A stretch of 64,000 bases of DNA from Bemisia tabaci (Eukaryota; Arthropoda; Insecta; Hemiptera; Aleyrodidae): positions 37,833,372-37,897,371 of the forward strand of contig NC_092797.1 in the NCBI RefSeq assembly GCF_918797505.1. Reading direction: 5' to 3'. The notes beneath the pieces are model-generated. The model saw only the letters and a list, made by a program, of their open reading frames with translations, was not told where the DNA came from and made no database searches. Below, one piece after another: positions 40,101 to 48,762 of the stretch. How positions within the stretch are numbered: the first letter of the stretch is position 1; each line of letters opens with the position of its first letter. A program made the translations under genes and the position numbers.

Positions 40101-40428
40101 TTACACCTTCCCAGAGCAACAATGAAGTATGACAGGAAATCTGCAGCGTCGCAGACGGAGATACGTGGTTTCGAACTTTGGCCATCGATTTAGACGTTGT
40201 TTAAAATATTCCCTAAAAACTTAAAGACATGATGCGAAGATAACAGCGACACCTCGCTGTATTCTTTCTTGCAGGTTTGCTTGCTTTCTTTACCTCGCGT
40301 TTGAGTTCCCAGTCCAGCAGCCGATTCTTAAAATAATTACCATTGTGAAAGAGGGTGGGTTCAGCCTAACCTATAGACTGTTTGCTGGTTTCATCCTACG
40401 AACACCGTCAGGGGGCTACACAAGTCTC

Positions 40429-40479
<51 letters not shown>

Positions 40480-43400
40480 ACGATAAAAATTGTGTGTTTT
40501 CTTCCCTCTTTCTTCATTTGTTTGGTGACACTAACCCTTAAATGTTCAATACTTTTTTTATACGTAAAGTCCTAAGTTGGGGTCAAATTTACCCGTTATT
40601 TTATACATCAATTTTGATAGATTTTGAAGTTTTTTCAATGCTATTTCTACGTTTTTGAAGGTTAGATATTCCTTTTTTAACTTTTCACCATTTTGGTAAC
40701 ATACTGAAGCTTCTCCTCTCATCTGACATATGTAACTCTCTCAGAAAAAAAAGTCGAAAAGGATTCCTGAGGGTGATTATCAACAAATTTCCCTCACACG
40801 ACATAACTCTCGCCAAAAATACCAAATTTTAGACATGAGCCCTCCGCGGCGCTCGAGAGATCTTTATTTATTTATTTATTTATTTATTTTTTTTTCAAAA
40901 TTATTTTTTATTTTGACACATTATAGCACAGTTTGGGCAAACTTAACTACAAATTTTCTCAAATTTCAAAAAAAGAGACACCTCAGCGTGCGTAGATGAC
41001 CGAGGTACAACTATCCGTTCCTGATGGATATCTTTATTGCCTTTTGCAAAATTGAAGGAGCGATGGCGTGAGGCGAGAATTCGCAATACTCCGATCGATG
41101 TTGCCAGTGAGATGTCTTTTAGCTTCAAGAGAAAAGTTAAAAAACACTTGCTCAATGCTCACATAACCCTTGAAGCACTACTGGAAAAAAAAAGACAAAC
41201 GGAACAAACACAATATGGAAACATAGCAAAGGAAAAGACGCATGTTTACGAAGGCGCAAAGATGCAACTATTCGTGCTTGATGGATGTCTGTGTTGCATC
41301 TGAAAAATTGAAGGCGCGATGGCGTCGAGGCGTGAGATCGTAAAGCTCCGCTCTATGCTGGCATTGAGGTGTCGCTTGGGTTCGGGAGAAAAGTTAAACA
41401 CTATCTTCGAGTGTGTCACTCACGTAGCCCTTGAAGCACTTCCATAAAAAAGACGAACAGAAATAAACATGATTTCGACGGTGAAACCTAAAATCTCCTT
41501 CGCTAAGTTTTAAAATCTCCGAGCTCGCTTTATTTTCATGATGGAGAAAAAATCGTCACCATTTCATCAAGTTTTCGCATAATTTTATCAGCATGAAAAA
41601 AAGAAGAAATTTTGAAGAAGAAGTAATTTTCCATTTGAAAGATGAAGTATAGCAGGCAGTTTGCAACGTTGCAAACCGAGAGACTTAGTTTGGGAGTTTC
41701 ACCTCGGTATAATTCTTTCAAATTGAATTCTGAAATTCTTCTTTGCTGTGAATTTCTGTATCAGTTGCCCATTTAGAAAGCGATTTAAAATTTTTTTCAT
41801 TTTCAATTTTCTTCATTTTCTCTGGAGGATAATTGAGCAACCTTTACCCCATAGCTGTTAAGACATTTTCCTTGTCCTAAAAATATATTATTCCAACTTA
41901 ACATGTTGAAGTTGAACATCGTAGGTATTCAATTTCGTTTGCAAAAATTAAACGTTTAATTGCGACGGAAAGAGACAATTCCTTGAATTTTCCCGTGATG
42001 TTGTTCCTTTTTTTTGTGGCACCAATTTTTTGTTAATTTTTTAGTGCGAAATTAAGAGGATAAAGGCTGCTGCGGATGAAGAGAAAGAAAGGTGGCGAGA
42101 GGTTGAATTAGCTAAATTAAATGAAAAAGAGAAACTAATGAGAGAGCAATGCAAGAGAGAAAGAGACCGGCATATAGAATCAGTGATCGAAAAACTTGAG
42201 CGGGAAACCAGCGAAAAAGAACAAGCCATCGAAAACAAATTAAAGTAAGTTGGAAATATTTTATTTCATATTGTTTTTTTAATATTAGCTCAGCATAATT
42301 TTGGGAGATATGTAAGAGAAACTGAGGAGGAGTAGTAGGGGTAGAAGAAGAAGAAGCAGGAGAAGGAGAAAGAGGGAGAGAGAGAGGGAAAGCAGGAGAG
42401 AGGTGAGGGTCATTGCTGAGGTGGGTATGAAAAAACTCGTGTTTACCTATCTCATTCATCCGAATGAAATTCAAAGCGCCTTCAAAAAGGCCCGATAGGC
42501 AGCAAACAATCATAGGAGCTGATATAGTTGCCTTGTCCATTGAATTTAGAGATTTCGTCGTTCTGGTATCTTGTTGGAACAAAACCATCGCAAAAGACAT
42601 TCCAGCTTGAATCTTTTTTTATCTCTCGTATATTTCTGATTATAATGAGTGATGAGTTTCATTCCATCGTCGTCCTATCCTGCAATCGGAAATTTCTGAT
42701 ATGTTCAACTCAGTGGCGTGGCGTGAATTGCGATATATCGATTGTTATGCCATTTAAACCTATGGAAAAGGATCGATAAACAGGGTGTTTGCAGCGAACA
42801 CCTCAATAATCGATTCTTTACCATAGGTTTAAATGGCATAACAATCGATATATCGCAATTCACGCCACGCCACTGGTTCAACTGTTCAAGTTGCTCATGA
42901 ACTTTCAATGAGGAAATAAGCTTCATGATGCTTTAATTCTTACCTCGGCTAGTGATCCATTCCTACTTTCGCTCACCGTCCAAATTTGTAACATTTCAAT
43001 GGGAGGGGGTGGGGAAGGGTTAGATTTTAGATAATTTTGTTTCGTTAACCTATTTTTTCCTGTTTCAGACGTTTGAAGGAGCAACTCGAAAGAGAGAGCG
43101 AAGAACACGAGCAAACGACCGATACTTTGCGGAAAAAACTCACCGAGACCCGGAATGAGACTCGTGATAAAGAGGAGCAACTTTCCCAACTCAAATCTCA
43201 ACTCTCTAGAGTCGAATCGGAAAACAATATGCTCAAAGAGGTCTGTTCTGTTCAAGTGAATCTGTAATCAGGGGAGGACTGGCCCTAAATTAAGTATGGG
43301 GCGGGCCCCTAGGGGGGTCTGGGGGGCTCCCCAGTAGTAGGGGGGTCTGGGGGGCCCCCCAGTAGAAGGGGGGTCCGGGGGCCCTCCCCCGGAAAATTTT

Positions 43401-46400
43401 GAAAATTAGGCGCTTTTAGAATGCATTTTACGCTATTTTAGACCCTATTCTTTAATATTATTTTTGAAACATTATCCAAAAAGAGACCAGAAATGCAAAA
43501 CTTAGTATATTTTCTTAAACTGGATGAAAAAATGAGAATCCGTTGTATACTTGGAATTCAACTTTTATTTTCCTCTTCCAACGAAAAATTGTGCCAAAGC
43601 TAAATTAGTATACAGAAGATACATAGAATCAAGTAGAATAGTAATAGTGACAGTCTAAAAAGAACACATTCTGAAAAACACAGTTCGGATTTTTTTGTTC
43701 GTTTGTTTTTTTTAAATGTACTTTTTAGCCGCCAAAATTGACAACTGTCTTAATTTTTTTCGAACGTTTTATTGGATCCTTTCTTTGCTCTGCTCATAGA
43801 AAAATCAGTGCCGTTTACTAGTTAAATGACGCGTAATGAATGAATAAATCGATGGTTAAATTCTGAAAACACGTAACTCGGAATCCGCATCATGAAACCT
43901 GAGACTCATAAGGATGCTCATGTTTTGCGTGTATCCTTATGAGTCTCAGGGTTCATGAGTAAATGATGCGGATTCCGAGATACGTGTTTTCAGAATTTAG
44001 CCATCGAAATAAAAATAAGAATGAAAATAAAAATACAAACAAAAAATTGACAAAAATCTGACACTTTGAAAATTATTGTGTTAATTAAACTGGAAATAGA
44101 AACACAGTTTTACGAAAAAGTCTTGAAGCTCGGATTGTTCACTTTCCCATTGGTTCTTCACGCTTTACCGGTCTTGTAATATCGAGCCATACACTAATGA
44201 CAACTGTGTGGCGCCGGCGGCATTCGCGATCCAGACAAGCCTCGAGCCTTGTGAGTGAGTGAAGTAGCCCTATGGTATTTGAAGGAATCGACTCGCACGC
44301 GCGTCTTAAATGTGTCAAAAGAGGCCTTATGTCGCGGGAATTTTTGAATTAGAAAAAAGTCATTGGGGCTGCCCATACAATACGTAACGTATTAAGGGGG
44401 AGGAGGGGGGGTCAAGCCCAACGTTACGTAACTCTTTTTTGCCGCAAGACCTTTTTTTTCCTTGTTAATTTAAAAAACTGACCAAAATAGGGGGGAGGGG
44501 CGAGGCTTGTGTTACGTATTTATTTTTTTTTTTTTTTGAGGGGGGGGGATGGTTCGAGCTTGCGTCACGATGCGTTACGGAGGGGGGATGGGGGTAAAAA
44601 AATCGGAAAAAACTGCGTTACGTATTATATGGACAGCCCCCATTATGGATTTCGCTAAAGGGGGGAAAAATCGCCGAAGGCCCCTACGAAATCCCTTGAG
44701 GAAGGTAGGAAAGGTTCCCTACTAGGGGCCTCCAAAGTTCAAAATTGCATAGAAATGCGCCCTCGAGGCCTCTCTGAATCAGTACCAAAGGGCCCCCGGC
44801 AAAAAAGACCCTTTTGTCGAATCGGCGATAAAGAGCCCGGTGCCTTGAAGGTCCTTAGAGGCGGTATAAAACCGCATCAAGGCCTCTTCAAATCGGCAAT
44901 AAATGGTCCCTTGGAAACGGCAAAAAAGGACTCCTTCGAATCAGATAAAGGGGCTCTTTTAAGGTTCTTAGAAGCGGCAAAAAAGGCTCCATCGAGTCTT
45001 CTTCGAATCGGCAATAAATGAGTCCTTCAGGGCTCTTCTGAAATGACAAAAAAGACCCCTTTGGACTTATTCGAATCAGAAAAAAGGGCTCTCAAAATGC
45101 AACGCCCTTAGATACGGCATAAAAAAGCTTCTTCAGGGTGCTCTCCGAATCGGCAATAAAGTGTCCTGTCCTCTCAGGAGTCTCGGGGCCCTCGAACCGA
45201 GGGCGGACGAACCGAAAAAGCCCTCGGGCGCTTCTTCGAAACGGCGAAATACGGCCCTTCAAATCGGCCAAAAGGGGCCCCTCCGGGACCCCTTTTGGCC
45301 GATGAAAGTGGGGCGATCGCCCCATCGCCACCCCGGCCAGTCCGTCCCTGTCTGTAATGATCGAGGGACGAGATCCGCCACTAGGTTTGCGAAGTAAACA
45401 GTGTTTTTAGAAGCAATAATGGCCGAATTTTTTAAAGAGATCGTTCGATAACTCGTAGGAGCTCGGTCGTCGATCATCGACAGTGTGTAAGAGTGAGATC
45501 ACAACGCTAATTTCGCTCTAATCCACTATGACAATGAGCGATATCCGTTCCCCCAATTTTCAATAAGTATTGATTTACTTATACCTGAAATTCCTCACAA
45601 AGACGCAGATATTCATTAGTTATGCTCCTGCACATTATGATCAGTTTACGCGATAATGCAATCAGTGATTGGGATAAGTATTACCTCTCAAAGATACAGA
45701 CTGTATAGTAGCGTAACGTGGTGGTGTATCTAGTCCCTACTCCCTAGATAACCCCCTTCCCTCCCCCAATAAAATAAGTTTTTCGGCAATTGTTTGGAGT
45801 TTTCCTAGTTCAATTTCTCGATAATTTTTTGATACTCCTTTTCTCATTTTCAAGTAGCTCTTGAGGAACTATGTGTATTTACGTAGAAGTTACTCAATAG
45901 ATGACATTGCATTTTCGTTTCGTTTCAGCTTTGCGATCGTCTATCAAAGGACCAGGTTGAAGTGCGTAATTCAGCTTCGAACGAGCTTTCAAACCACATA
46001 TCTAAGCTGAAAAAAGAGCTGGTGCAAATGCGACTCAACCACGAGGCTGAAATTGCTGCTCTCAAGGGCGAGAAAGAATGGGAATCAACACAGGTTTGCA
46101 ACAGGTAAATATTCTTATTTTTTTTTTTTCAAAGAGAATAAAGTCCTCATTAGTATTATATGTAACCTTAGTTTGACCTGTGTGAAGAATACTTGTTAAT
46201 AACGTGCTCAGGGGTAGATTTCCGTGCGTACATATTACAATTTTATTGTGATAAATTTCATCAGGAAGAGCCCCTTCATTTAGTAGATAAGAAACACGCA
46301 GCACTCCGATACAGTCGCGATAATTTAACCACGGAATGACAGTCTGTTGCAACTTGTGTTACTTGGATGCTCATTTAAGATATTTAGAATTCTATAGTAT

Positions 46401-46683
46401 TCTGAACATTTAATACACAATAAGGTAACACAAACCATTGGAAAAATTTACTGACAAACATTATGCGTGGCCTTAAAATACGCTTCCTTTCTTGAATTCT
46501 TGAGTAAAGTTTGGTAAAAATAGCCAATATTTGAGAAAATTATTTTGAAATTTCAGGGTCTTAGAGACGGTTGCGAGGAAAGACGAGCGCATCAGTCAAT
46601 TACAGAAGGATCTAGCTGCTGCCTTAAGCCGATGCAGTCACTTGGAAAGAATATCGGAGGAACAGTATGGAAGTCATTCATGA
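26681..46683 (+). CDS. CEP131: CEP131/AZI1 (dilatory-type) centriolar satellite coiled-coil protein
   Basis: Coding exons are 26681-26761 (ATG), 28202-28318, probably one short exon (see 29080-29143), 35681-38360, 39562-39799, 42045-42244, 43069-43240, 45929-46104 and 46557-46683 (TGA). Apart from the uncertain exon, GT-AG signals and phases agree, giving about 1,280 residues. The N-terminal half is Ser/Asn-rich and probably disordered. From about 37760 onward the protein is a long coiled coil. Diagnostic stretches are HQKFIDQLLKEK, DKWIDAKTQRIKDITVKSLE followed by PELNRMANQHQEE, then RERDRHIESVIEKLERE and, near the end, RKDERISQLQKDLAA. Their order matches the CEP131 family. CEP131 acts at centriolar satellites and the ciliary transition zone in ciliogenesis. 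The weakest part of the model is between 28318 and 35681, where the phases require an extra 3n+1 exon. Introns are packed with MITEs. Confidence 0.9.
27804..28059. mobile_element. MITE, GGACCGCGTTAAACAG family, copy 1
   Basis: The 256-bp element begins GGACCGCGTTAAACAGAAAG and ends with the inverted form CTGTTTAACGCGGTCC; the inverted ends extend about 45 bp. The flanks carry AAGT on both sides (27800-27803, 28060-28063), consistent with a 4-bp target duplication. It lies in CEP131 intron 1, about 140 bp before exon 2. Related copies are at 32756-33010 and 35014-35262. Confidence 0.8.
28386..28549. mobile_element. hAT-type MITE, CAGTGGCGTGGCGTG family, copy 1
   Basis: The 164-bp element has ends CAGTGGCGTGGCGTG and CACGCCACGCCACTG and a perfect 8-bp duplication GTTTAAAA (28378-28385, 28550-28557). 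The interior contains AAACCTATGG and an ATCGATTCTT-type core. It starts 67 bp after the CEP131 exon 2 donor. Confidence 0.9.
29008..29049. repeat. Poly-T tract (about 42 nt)
   Basis: Uninterrupted T run in a CEP131 intron, ending about 30 bp upstream of the candidate exon at 29080. Its exact length is likely uncertain in any assembly. Confidence 0.9.
29080..29143 (+). CDS. Candidate CEP131 exon 3 with an in-frame TGA and a GC donor
   Basis: After an acceptor (CAACTGACAG) the sequence reads DIDDPDDDLSQENMQFFAHI then TGA, in the only frame open at its start; that frame is the one exon 2 delivers (phase 0). No GT donor precedes the TGA. Immediately after it is GAG|GCAAGT, a consensus GC-type donor. 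Ending there makes the exon 64 nt (3n+1), exactly the phase needed to join the giant exon at 35681. Either this is a real exon carrying a nonsense change or sequencing error in this copy, or it is an alternative last exon giving a short product of 86 aa, or the match is chance. Confidence 0.35.
29713..29728. repeat. Poly-G tract (about 15 nt)
   Basis: Homopolymer G run within a CEP131 intron. The minus-strand open frame that reads prolines through it is an artefact. Confidence 0.85.
29926..30178. mobile_element. MITE with CGTCACCTTCCGG ends
   Basis: The left end CGTCACCTTCCGGTCAAAG and right end CTTTGGCCGGAAGGTGACG are inverted copies. The pairing continues through the words TATCACAAGCGCCATGCGA / TCGCATGGCGCTTGTGATA. 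ATTT flanks both sides (29922-29925, 30179-30182), suggesting a short target duplication. A partly similar stretch (GCCGGAAAAGTATCGCAAG) occurs near 33920. Confidence 0.75.
30236..30529. mobile_element. MITE, GGCCAAAGTGCG family, copy 1
   Basis: The left end reads CGGCCAAAGTGCGAAACCTC and the right end carries GGAGATACGTGGGTTAATTC followed by GCACTTTAGCCAT, an imperfect inverse. Inside the left part is GTTGCAGACTTCCTGTCAT, a word shared with related copies at 39944-40190, 41476-41707 and 52813-53075. Non-coding; superfamily not assigned. Confidence 0.6.
31007..31170. mobile_element. hAT-type MITE, CAGTGGCGTGGCGTG family, copy 2
   Basis: The 164-bp element has the same ends as 28386-28549 and a perfect 8-bp duplication TTTCGCTG (30999-31006, 31171-31178). 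Same length and same interior landmarks. Located in the large CEP131 intron. Confidence 0.9.
31703..32639. mobile_element. Inverted-repeat element of about 0.94 kb
   Basis: The left end (CCTCGGTAAAAATCGG, then TTCCAAAATACCATAG by 31745) is matched by an inverted right end (CTATGGTATTTTGAAACGCA, then CCAATTTTTACCAGGG at 32639). Subterminal blocks on both sides are rich in TATAGCC and AGCCGGCTA words. A long palindrome (32092-32177) sits near the centre. Target duplication is unclear and no transposase-like frame is present. Confidence 0.6.
32092..32177. repeat. Near-perfect 86-bp palindrome
   Basis: Arms of about 37 bp (GCATTGGCGCCTACAAACCT, then AACAGGGATACTTCACGC) face each other across a loop of about 10 bp (GTTGCGCAAT). 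Pairing is almost perfect. CpG-rich sequence adjoins both sides. Confidence 0.9.
32756..33010. mobile_element. MITE, GGACCGCGTTAAACAG family, copy 2 (diverged)
   Basis: Begins GGACCGCGTCATGCAGAAAG and ends AAGCTGATGTGGCTTGGTTC followed by a decayed end, so it is an older copy of the family at 27804-28059. The flanks ATTC and ATTT may be a decayed 4-bp duplication. Confidence 0.7.
33524..33685. mobile_element. hAT-type MITE, GGCGGATCCAGCAA family, copy 1
   Basis: The 162-bp element begins CATTGGCGGATCCAGCAA and ends TTGCTGGATCCGCCCCTG. The 8-bp duplication GGCTGCGG is perfect (33516-33523, 33686-33693). The interior carries CCATTTAAACCTATGG, as in the CAGTGGCGTGG family. Confidence 0.88.
34044..34101. 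repeat. Poly-A tract (about 58 nt)
   Basis: Uninterrupted A run in the large CEP131 intron. Two open frames through it (poly-Lys / poly-Phe) are artefacts. It could be the tail of an old retroposed sequence, but no source was recognised. Confidence 0.9.
35014..35262. mobile_element. MITE, GGACCGCGTTAAACAG family, copy 3
   Basis: The 249-bp element begins GGACCGCGTTTAGCAGAAAG and ends CTTTCTGCTTAACGCGGTCC. The flanks GAAT and AAAT are compatible with a mutated 4-bp duplication. Lies about 420 bp before the giant CEP131 exon. Confidence 0.75.
35477..35639. mobile_element. hAT-type MITE, GGCGGATCCAGCAA family, copy 2
   Basis: The 163-bp element begins CAGAGGCGGATCCAGCAA and ends CTGGATCCGCCAATG. 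The 8-bp duplication GTCTCAGT is perfect (35469-35476, 35640-35647). The duplicate ends only 33 bp before the CEP131 exon at 35681, so the element lies just beyond the branch-point/polypyrimidine zone. Confidence 0.9.
38395..38539. mobile_element. MITE with AATTGGATCGCAT inverted ends, copy 1
   Basis: The 145-bp inverted-repeat element has a left arm AATTGGATCGCATCTAG, then AAAAAGGAACTACTATTTCT; the right arm is the imperfect inverse ending GATCCAATT. It starts 34 bp after the donor of the giant CEP131 exon. Similar end sequence (GGATTGCAT, then AAAAAGGGACCACTA) recurs at 48504-48762. Confidence 0.7.
39944..40190. mobile_element. MITE, GGCCAAAGTGCG family, copy 2
   Basis: The left end ACGGCCAAAGTGCGGAATCA is inverted at the right end (GATACGTGGTTTCG, then AACTTTGGCCATCG). 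The family word appears inverted near the right end as TATGACAGGAAATCTGCA. Located in the CEP131 intron after exon 39562-39799. Confidence 0.65.
40432..40475. repeat. Poly-T tract (about 44 nt)
   Basis: Homopolymer run in a CEP131 intron; the plus-strand open frame that reads poly-Phe is an artefact. Confidence 0.9.
40864..40895. repeat. (TTTA)n microsatellite
   Basis: About seven TTTA/ATTT units followed by a T run, within a CEP131 intron. Confidence 0.9.
40985..41475 (+). repeat. Tandem pair of a ~240-bp dispersed repeat
   Basis: Two diverged units follow one another. Unit 1 (about 40985-41205) and unit 2 (about 41250-41475) share, in order, AACTAT..CGT..TGATGGAT, AAAATTGAAGG.GCGATGGCG, GAGAAAAGTTAAA and CCCTTGAAGCACT. 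Another copy lies inverted at 24930-25215 and a partial one near 48310-48365. Not recognised as a known class. Confidence 0.6.
41476..41707. mobile_element. Probable MITE related to the GGCCAAAGTGCG family
   Basis: Short inverted ends (CGACGGTGAAACC left; GAGTTTCACCTCGG right) enclose the family-like word GAAGTATAGCAGGCAGTTTG followed by CAACGTTGCAAACCGAGAG. The copy is diverged. Confidence 0.45.
42711..42875. mobile_element. hAT-type MITE, CAGTGGCGTGGCGTG family, copy 3
   Basis: The 165-bp element is the best preserved of the three. Its two halves form almost one continuous hairpin through GCGATATATCGATTGTTATG and CCATTTAAACCTATGG. The 8-bp duplication GTTCAACT is perfect (42703-42710, 42876-42883). 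Located in the CEP131 intron between exons 42045-42244 and 43069-43240. Confidence 0.92.
43311..43392. repeat. G-rich tandem repeat (~30-bp units)
   Basis: Units of the form GGGGGGTCTGGGGGGC followed by CCCAGTAG recur two to three times. Runs of five or six G on the plus strand could form G-quadruplexes; C runs follow closely, so hairpins are also possible. Confidence 0.8.
43850..44006. mobile_element. Fold-back element nested in the 2-kb hAT element
   Basis: 157-bp inverted repeat with arms of about 65-70 bp. It begins CGATGGTTAAATTCTGAAAA, with ACACGTAACTCGGAATCCGC further in, and ends with the inverse (GTGTTTTCAGAATTTAGCCA, then TCG). Both arms also share a GAGACTCATAAGGAT block. Confidence 0.8.
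44365..44640. mobile_element. Inverted-repeat element GGGGCTG..CCATA nested in the 2-kb hAT element
   Basis: The left end GGGGCTGCCCATACAATACG (then TAACG) and right end (CGTTACGTATTATATGGACA, then GCCCC) are inverted copies. CATT lies on each side (44361-44364, 44641-44644), possibly a 4-bp duplication. The interior is G-rich with several ACGTAAC/GTTACGT words. Confidence 0.75.
44800..45290. repeat. Diverged minisatellite inside the 2-kb hAT element
   Basis: The motif CGAATCGGCAATAAA (or TCAGAAAAAAG), followed by GGGCTCTT/GGCCTC-type words, recurs at about 44818, 44890, 44938, 45007, 45064 and 45146, spaced roughly 45-85 bp apart. Short plus- and minus-strand frames here are derived from the repeats. 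Confidence 0.65.
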
Positions 46684-47270
46684 CAGTCGCACAAAGTGTA
46701 CTCGCATTGGAACTTTTCCGCGGATTTGTAAAATTAGTTTTTATGAGATATCACCTAAATGCTTCTAACATAGTATACAAGCTTGCGGCAAGATTGATAT
46801 TAGCTTGTGCAAGATTATGTATAATGATGCAGCAACCTTGCCGCAAGCCCACCGCAAGGTTGTTGTTCCACAATTTTTATGGCGAATCCGCAAGCTTGCT
46901 GCAAGCGTTCGAACAAGCCTCCGGTAAAATTTCAAAATTTTCTAATCAATCTCATCAAATATTGCAGAGAGCTTACTGCTTGATTCCATAATTTTACTAA
47001 GGTTGCCTATCAAGTTTTGCTGCAATGTTGATGTATGAACTTGCTCTAAGGTTGATATTCGGTTGTATGTGGGCAAGATTGCAGGAAGCTTCAAGTGGTA
47101 TTTTGATGCGAGTTTGAAAAATTTGTTAATCTGCAATTTTGATGGAAAGTTGATACCAAGTTTCTTGGAAATGCTATCCAGTGGCATGACCGCATGGCTG
47201 CAATTCTGACTCGAGATGGCGTTTATCGTTAAACCTCAAATAAAAACTGACTATATTATAAACAAATAAA
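46684..47270 (+). terminator. Probable CEP131 3' UTR with poly(A) signals
   Basis: AATAAA occurs at 47239-47244 and 47265-47270, about 560-590 bp after the CEP131 stop. The stretch between is rich in related words such as GCTTGCGGCAAG and CTTGCCGCAAG (about 46779-46910), which look like an internal repeat. The open frame running past the stop in another frame (to 46991) is not considered coding. Confidence 0.5.
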
Positions 47271-48503
47271 TATGGGTACCTATACGTTGTCGTATGTACC
47301 ACTTGCGAAACGATGAGTTACAGAGTGCGATTCGTCTCATGTCGGAAGTCGAAATAAATCGAAACCTCCATTCCAACTTTTAAAAATTCACGATCATGTT
47401 TCTTTTTTTCAAACGAAAGCCAACGAAAATAAAGAACCGAACAAAAAAATCCAAATGAAGTGTTTTCCCATTTTAGCCAGCGAGATATAGTCAAACCGAT
47501 GAAAAAGATGTTAACAGAGGCTTCGTTTCTCCCAAAATGTATTGGGAGGGGGAGGGGGGGGGTGAAGGCTGTCCGGAAATGCAAATCTTGCGTCAGAGGA
47601 GGGCTACACATCGCCAAAAATTCTCTAAAATTGATTTAACTTCACCAAAAGTTTCCCTGAAAGAGGTCAATCTTGGTATGTATAGGGTATGGGGCGATCG
47701 GTCCCTTACGGTCTTCAAATGCCGCTATCTGCATGTTAACTTTTAGCAATGTTCAATCATTTTACATTTTGTTAGTACAGAAGGCGTTTACTTCGATTGA
47801 AACGAACAGAAATATGATGAGGCAGCTATATTACGACAGCTATAATCGATATATCGATTAGATTCAATTAATTCCTCTGCTTTGGTTTTCATTATTCGAA
47901 TCGCATAGCTCATCTAACTTCAGTTTCTTTACCTACAGAAATGTTCCTTCTCTACTCTGTAAGACTTCTTGTTATTGATGTTTATTACCTATTTGTTGAA
48001 TTTTTTAATTTCTCTTGTATTATTTAGATGTTATCAGCCCCGATTATGGTGCTATTATGTACGTACCGAGAAACTTCGGAAAAATATAATTGAATAAACA
48101 ATGCATGACATTGAGACTACCAATTTATTGATCCGCAGTATGGACACCCTTCCCTACCCGAAATGACACATCAGACTATATAGTTAATTGCATTCTATTA
48201 GCAACGGACATAACCAGAACAGGTCTTCATTCTTCAGCTCTATGGTATAGTATTGTGTCTAGTTATTGAGCGCAACAACAACTCAGTGCTCATCGCGCCT
48301 GAGGAATGCAACTATTCGTGTTCAATAGATGCCCGTGTTGCGTTTAAGAATAATGCAGGCGCTATGGTTTTTCCTCTGCCCACAGAAACCTAAGCGATTG
48401 GTGTTACGGTCCTGCACGCTGAAGTCATAGCCTTACTCCGATGAAAAGGAAAAAAAAAAGAGGAAAATAAGGAGAAAAAAATGAATTTGACGAGAAACAT
48501 ACA
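47271..48503. other. No gene recognised downstream of CEP131
   Basis: Intergenic sequence with short frames only. A partial copy of the 41-kb dispersed repeat (about 48310-48365, GAATGCAACTATTCGTGTTC) is the only recognisable landmark. Confidence 0.45.
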
Positions 48504-48762
48504 TGGATTGCATTTTGCAAAAAGGGACCACTAGCATTGCAATGATGCTAAGATTGTGCAACTTCATCTTTTGCCATAAAATTGCGGAAATCGTGAAAAA
48601 CTATGAAATTTAGGTGGTAATTTTTGTCTTAAATTTACAGTTTTTAGCGAGTAAAATAGAAACTATCAATGGATAATCGGGGTTTTCCTCCAAGACAAAA
48701 GAAGTTGCACAATCTTAGCAACATTGCAATGCTAGTAGTTCCTTTTTGCAAAATGAAATCCA
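48504..48762. mobile_element. MITE with GGATTGCATTTTGC inverted ends
   Basis: The left arm TGGATTGCATTTTGCAAAAA, then GGGACCACTAGCATTGCAAT and AAGATTGTGCAACTTC, is inverted at 48697-48762 with few mismatches. The ends resemble those of the element at 38395-38539, so the two may be related. Confidence 0.75.

Larger units (their letters stand above)
43269..45350. mobile_element. hAT-type element, CAGGGGCGGACTGG family, long copy (2,082 bp) with nested insertions
   Basis: Ends are CAGGGGAGGACTGGCC and GGCCAGTCCGTCCCTG. The 8-bp duplication TCTGTAAT is perfect (43261-43268, 45351-45358). Internal blocks match the 433-bp copy at 22460-22892. The interior contains G-rich tandem units (43311-43392), a fold-back palindrome (43850-44006), another inverted-repeat insertion (44365-44640) and a diverged minisatellite (about 44800-45290). 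No transposase-like frame. The insertion begins 21 bp after a CEP131 donor (exon end 43240). Confidence 0.9.

Noticed and set aside
44755..45477. Several short frames inside the 2-kb hAT element
   Set aside because: Derived from the diverged minisatellite; no transposase motif, and frames on both strands reflect the same repeat.
46545..46991. 148-codon plus-strand frame over the last CEP131 exon
   Set aside because: It uses a different frame from the exon; the correct frame ends at TGA 46681-46683 after the conserved RKDERISQLQ segment.
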